This document shows positions 5,744 to 8,040 of a stretch of 8,040 nucleotides of DNA, piece by piece. The notes below the pieces were generated by a model, which had not been told where the DNA came from, made no database searches, and was given only the letters and a program-made list of their open reading frames with translations. Made by a program: the position numbers and the translations under genes. How positions within the stretch are numbered: position 1 is the stretch's first letter; every line of letters begins with the position of its first letter. The DNA comes from Chitinophaga pinensis (GTDB lineage: Bacteria; Bacteroidota; Bacteroidia; Chitinophagales; Chitinophagaceae). Where the stretch lies: contig CAMBGO010000100.1 in assembly GCA_945866165.1 (NCBI GenBank), positions 1-8,040 on the forward strand, read 5' to 3'.

Positions 5744-7417
5744 ATGAAAAACACGATCTTATTTTTTTTACTAATTCTTACGCTTCAAGCAAAATCACAA
5801 TATAGCAGGTATATCATTGAATTAACCAACAAACAAGGAACTACTTTTTCATTATCAAATCCCTCGGCATTTCTTTCAGAGGAAAGTATAGTAAGAAAAA
5901 GAAGATACAATATCTCAATTGATAGCATTGACCTGCCAGTTAACTCATCTTATCTTGATAGCATTAAAAAATCAGGAAATGTAGAAATTCTCAATGTTTC
6001 AAAATGGTTAAATCAGGTGTTGATAAAAACAACTGATCAAAATGCATTGAATAAAATATCAAAATTTAGCTTCGTTAAAAAGAGATACCCTATTGCCAGA
6101 AGAAGCAATGAAATAATTGATAAATCTTCACTGGGTCATCTTACTAATTCAGAAACATCGCTTCAGGAAACATTTGAATACGGTAAGTCTCCTATCAACT
6201 ATGGTAGCACTGGACCACAAATTATGCTACATGAAGGTGAATACATGCATGAAAGAGGACTTCAAGGTCAAGGAGTAAAAATTGCTGTATTTGATGCCGG
6301 ATTTTTTAAATACCAAAACCTCACTGCATTTGACAGCCTTCGTCAAAAACAACGCATCAAGGGCACATGGGATTTTGTAGAACGCAACAGCTCTGTAAAT
6401 GAAGACGACATCCATGGTATGTGGTGCCTCTCAATTCTTGCAGGAAATTTACCTGGCACCTATGTTGGCTCAGCTCCACAATCAAATTACTATCTATTTA
6501 GAACAGAGGATGCTTTTTCAGAATATCCTGTAGAGGAACAAAATTGGGCCGCAGCAGCTGAAAAGGCAGATAGCCTAGGTGTTGACATCATAACATCTTC
6601 ACTTGGATATAGTGAATTTGATGACGCCAGCTTCAACTATACTTATGTCGACATGAATGGATTGAAGACCACTGTTAGTAAAGCGGCCGCCATCGCAATA
6701 AAAAAAGGAATGATTGTAACGAACAGTGCTGGCAACGAAGGAAACAAAAAATGGAAATATATCATAGCGCCTGCTGATGTAAAAGATGTGCTTACCGTAG
6801 GCGCAATTAATATTAGTAAAGCAGTAGCACCCTTCTCAAGTTATGGTCCTGCTTCCGATGGTCGCGTTAAACCAGATGTAACATCTGTTGGATTGAATAC
6901 CTTTTTAATAAACAGCAATGGGGCGGTTGCTCAGGGAAATGGAACATCATTTTCAAATCCAAATATAGCTGGATTGGTTGCATGCCTATGGCAAGCATAT
7001 CCTGAATTTACCAATCTTGAAATTATTAATGCCGTTAGACAAAGTGCAGATCATTTTTCCAAACCTGATGACAGGACTGGGTATGGTATTCCAAATTTCA
7101 GAATTGCCTACACTGCGTTGGATAAGGAAAGACAATTAAGAAAAGTAAAAGAAATACTTAAAGCAGATGATATAAAAGTTTTCCCAAATCCAATATCCGA
7201 CAGAATTAATGTTGCATTTAAAAATGATAACAGTACGAAAATTGATTTTGCATTATTTTCCATGGATGGTAAATTAATAAGATCATATCATTTTGATCTC
7301 AATCAAAATGAATTCCACTTATTCAATTTAGAACAACTAGAGAGTATCCCATCAGGGCAATATATCCTTACATATAACAATGGGTTGAAGAAAGGGTCAA
7401 TTAGAATTTTGAAGTAA
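5744..7417 (+). CDS. Secreted S8 (subtilisin-like) serine protease with T9SS type A sorting domain
   Basis: This 557-residue protease is exported by Sec and then by the type IX secretion system. Residues 1-18 form a signal peptide, with likely cleavage at AKS-Q. Residues 20-120 are a prodomain-like region with FLSEESIVRKRR, IDLPV and SKWLNQV, recurring in Bacteroidota S8 enzymes. The catalytic domain (about 150-460) has D184 (AVFDAGF), H224 (DDIHGMW), oxyanion N331 (TNSAGNEG) and nucleophile S402 (GNGTSFSNP), so the triad is complete. The C-terminal sorting domain (about 476-557) starts VFPNP, contains FALFSMDGKLI and GQYILTY, and ends with the basic RILK; sorting domains of this type are removed during export and the cargo is released or attached to the surface. 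ATG 5744 follows the lipoprotein stop by 8 nt. The substrate is unknown. The stop codon region overlaps the convergent methyltransferase by 17 nt. Confidence 0.95.
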   Translation: MKNTILFFLLILTLQAKSQYSRYIIELTNKQGTTFSLSNPSAFLSEESIVRKRRYNISIDSIDLPVNSSYLDSIKKSGNVEILNVSKWLNQVLIKTTDQNALNKISKFSFVKKRYPIARRSNEIIDKSSLGHLTNSETSLQETFEYGKSPINYGSTGPQIMLHEGEYMHERGLQGQGVKIAVFDAGFFKYQNLTAFDSLRQKQRIKGTWDFVERNSSVNEDDIHGMWCLSILAGNLPGTYVGSAPQSNYYLFRTEDAFSEYPVEEQNWAAAAEKADSLGVDIITSSLGYSEFDDASFNYTYVDMNGLKTTVSKAAAIAIKKGMIVTNSAGNEGNKKWKYIIAPADVKDVLTVGAINISKAVAPFSSYGPASDGRVKPDVTSVGLNTFLINSNGAVAQGNGTSFSNPNIAGLVACLWQAYPEFTNLEIINAVRQSADHFSKPDDRTGYGIPNFRIAYTALDKERQLRKVKEILKADDIKVFPNPISDRINVAFKNDNSTKIDFALFSMDGKLIRSYHFDLNQNEFHLFNLEQLESIPSGQYILTYNNGLKKGSIRILK

Positions 7418-8040
7418 GCAAGGCCACAAAAAGTTGATCTCCGCCAGCTTCCAACCCATTAATTAATTTAGAATTGACTACAGACAATTCTGTACTGAGT
7501 TCAATCTCTTTTAAAACATCTTCATTTTCAGATTTGAAAACAGAACAAGTAATGTATAATAAGTACCCATCTTTTTTTAGATAGGGTGCAATTTTTTGAA
7601 CTATCGCAATCTGCCTTTTCTGAAAAAAAGCCAAATCAGATTCTTTGAAGTTTCTCAACCATTCAGGGTCTCTCTTCCATGTACCCGATCCTGAGCAGGG
7701 AACATCTGCAATAATAAAATCAACGCCAGTAGCTGGAGTATTTTTTGTTATAATCTCACCTGCAGCATCTGAAAAGAGATCAACTGTAAATATTGATTCA
7801 GCTTTTATATCAGCTGCTCTGAAACGCTGCTGTAGTTCATTCAATATCGACTCACGAACATCCGAAGCATACATTTTTGAGGCAGGAAAATAATCATGAA
7901 ACATAATTGATTTACCACCACTTGCAGCACATGCATCCCACATTACTATTGGCTTTTCAACATTGGGAAACAGCAATGCCGTTTGTTGTGAACTGATATC
8001 CTGCACTACATACTCCTTGTTTTGAATAAGGATTGAGGAT
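7401..8040 (-). CDS. RsmB/NOP-family rRNA (cytosine-C5) methyltransferase, C-terminal part (cut by window edge)
   Basis: This is the C-terminal 212 residues of a NOL1/NOP2/Sun SAM-dependent m5C methyltransferase, probably acting on 16S rRNA like RsmB. In translation order it shows YVVQDISSQQT, the SAM-binding motif I WDACAASGGKS, the acidic loop ASDVRE, motif IV ADVPCSGSGTWKRDPEW (Cys of PCSG is the release residue), and motif VI LLYITCSVFKSEN, whose TCS cysteine is the catalytic nucleophile. Motif I has CAASGGK in place of the commoner CAAPGGK. The frame stays open from GTG 8004-8006 to the window edge and encodes family-like sequence there, so that GTG is an internal Val codon and the real start lies outside. 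The N-terminal RNA-binding (NusB/PUA-like) part is not seen. The target cytosine is not deducible. It converges on the protease gene, with a 17-nt overlap of the two 3' ends. Confidence 0.92.
   Translation of the reverse strand, partial: SSILIQNKEYVVQDISSQQTALLFPNVEKPIVMWDACAASGGKSIMFHDYFPASKMYASDVRESILNELQQRFRAADIKAESIFTVDLFSDAAGEIITKNTPATGVDFIIADVPCSGSGTWKRDPEWLRNFKESDLAFFQKRQIAIVQKIAPYLKKDGYLLYITCSVFKSENEDVLKEIELSTELSVVNSKLINGLEAGGDQLFVALLTSKF

Noticed and set aside
6401..6970. Protease as an inactive pseudo-subtilase because of atypical residues around His224 and Ser402
   Set aside because: Asp184, His224, Asn331 and Ser402 are all present; GTSFSxP is a normal variant in secreted Bacteroidota S8 enzymes.
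7645..7893. Open frame on the plus strand inside the methyltransferase gene (82 codons)
   Set aside because: It lies antisense to conserved methyltransferase motifs and its translation has no recognisable features; it is a shadow frame. The same applies to the antisense or alternate frames inside the regulators, photolyase, mnmA, lipoprotein and protease genes.
8004..8020. GTG at 8004-8006 as the methyltransferase start, or the AAGGAG-T-ATG just upstream as a translation start
   Set aside because: The frame stays open with family-typical residues to the window edge, so the GTG is an internal Val codon. The nearby ATG is in another frame and is followed at once by TAG.

Overview
The window looks like an ordinary stretch of chromosome from a Bacteroidota bacterium (Cytophagia/Flavobacteriia-like rather than Bacteroides). 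The evidence is: a secreted subtilisin-like protease with a C-terminal type A sorting domain of the type IX secretion system (T9SS), found only in this phylum; an SPII lipoprotein of a Bacteroidota-type family; TAnnTTTG-type promoter octamers; A-rich rather than Shine-Dalgarno start contexts; and a moderately AT-rich genome. There are no tRNA, rRNA, CRISPR, insertion-sequence or phage features.

Layout. Bases 1-2651 are all on the minus strand. In transcription order they hold a NarL/LuxR-type response regulator, a class I CPD photolyase and an LptF/LptG-type LPS-export permease that runs off the left edge; the gaps are 49 and 48 nt, so they may be co-transcribed. Bases 2652-3143 form a very AT-rich divergent region (about 22-24% G+C by hand count). 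It contains a tiny two-helix membrane ORF (2923-3168) whose end overlaps the start of a second, plus-strand response regulator (3144-3794) paralogous to the first. Bases 3871-7417 are a tight plus-strand cluster: mnmA (tRNA 2-thiouridylase), a lipoprotein (14-nt gap) and the T9SS-exported S8 protease (8-nt gap). A NOL1/NOP2/Sun (RsmB-type) rRNA m5C methyltransferase enters from the right edge on the minus strand, and its 3' end overlaps the protease 3' end by 17 nt.

How they work together. MnmA and the methyltransferase are housekeeping RNA-modification enzymes. The photolyase repairs UV damage. The permease belongs to the LPS transport bridge. The lipoprotein and protease act at or beyond the cell surface. 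The two response regulators lack a histidine kinase inside the window, so their signals are unknown.

I see no clear undescribed system. The best leads are the AT-rich micro-ORF coupled to the second regulator, the divergent regulator pair itself, promoter-like octamers lying only 9-10 nt before start codons, and a three-cysteine active-site arrangement in MnmA.
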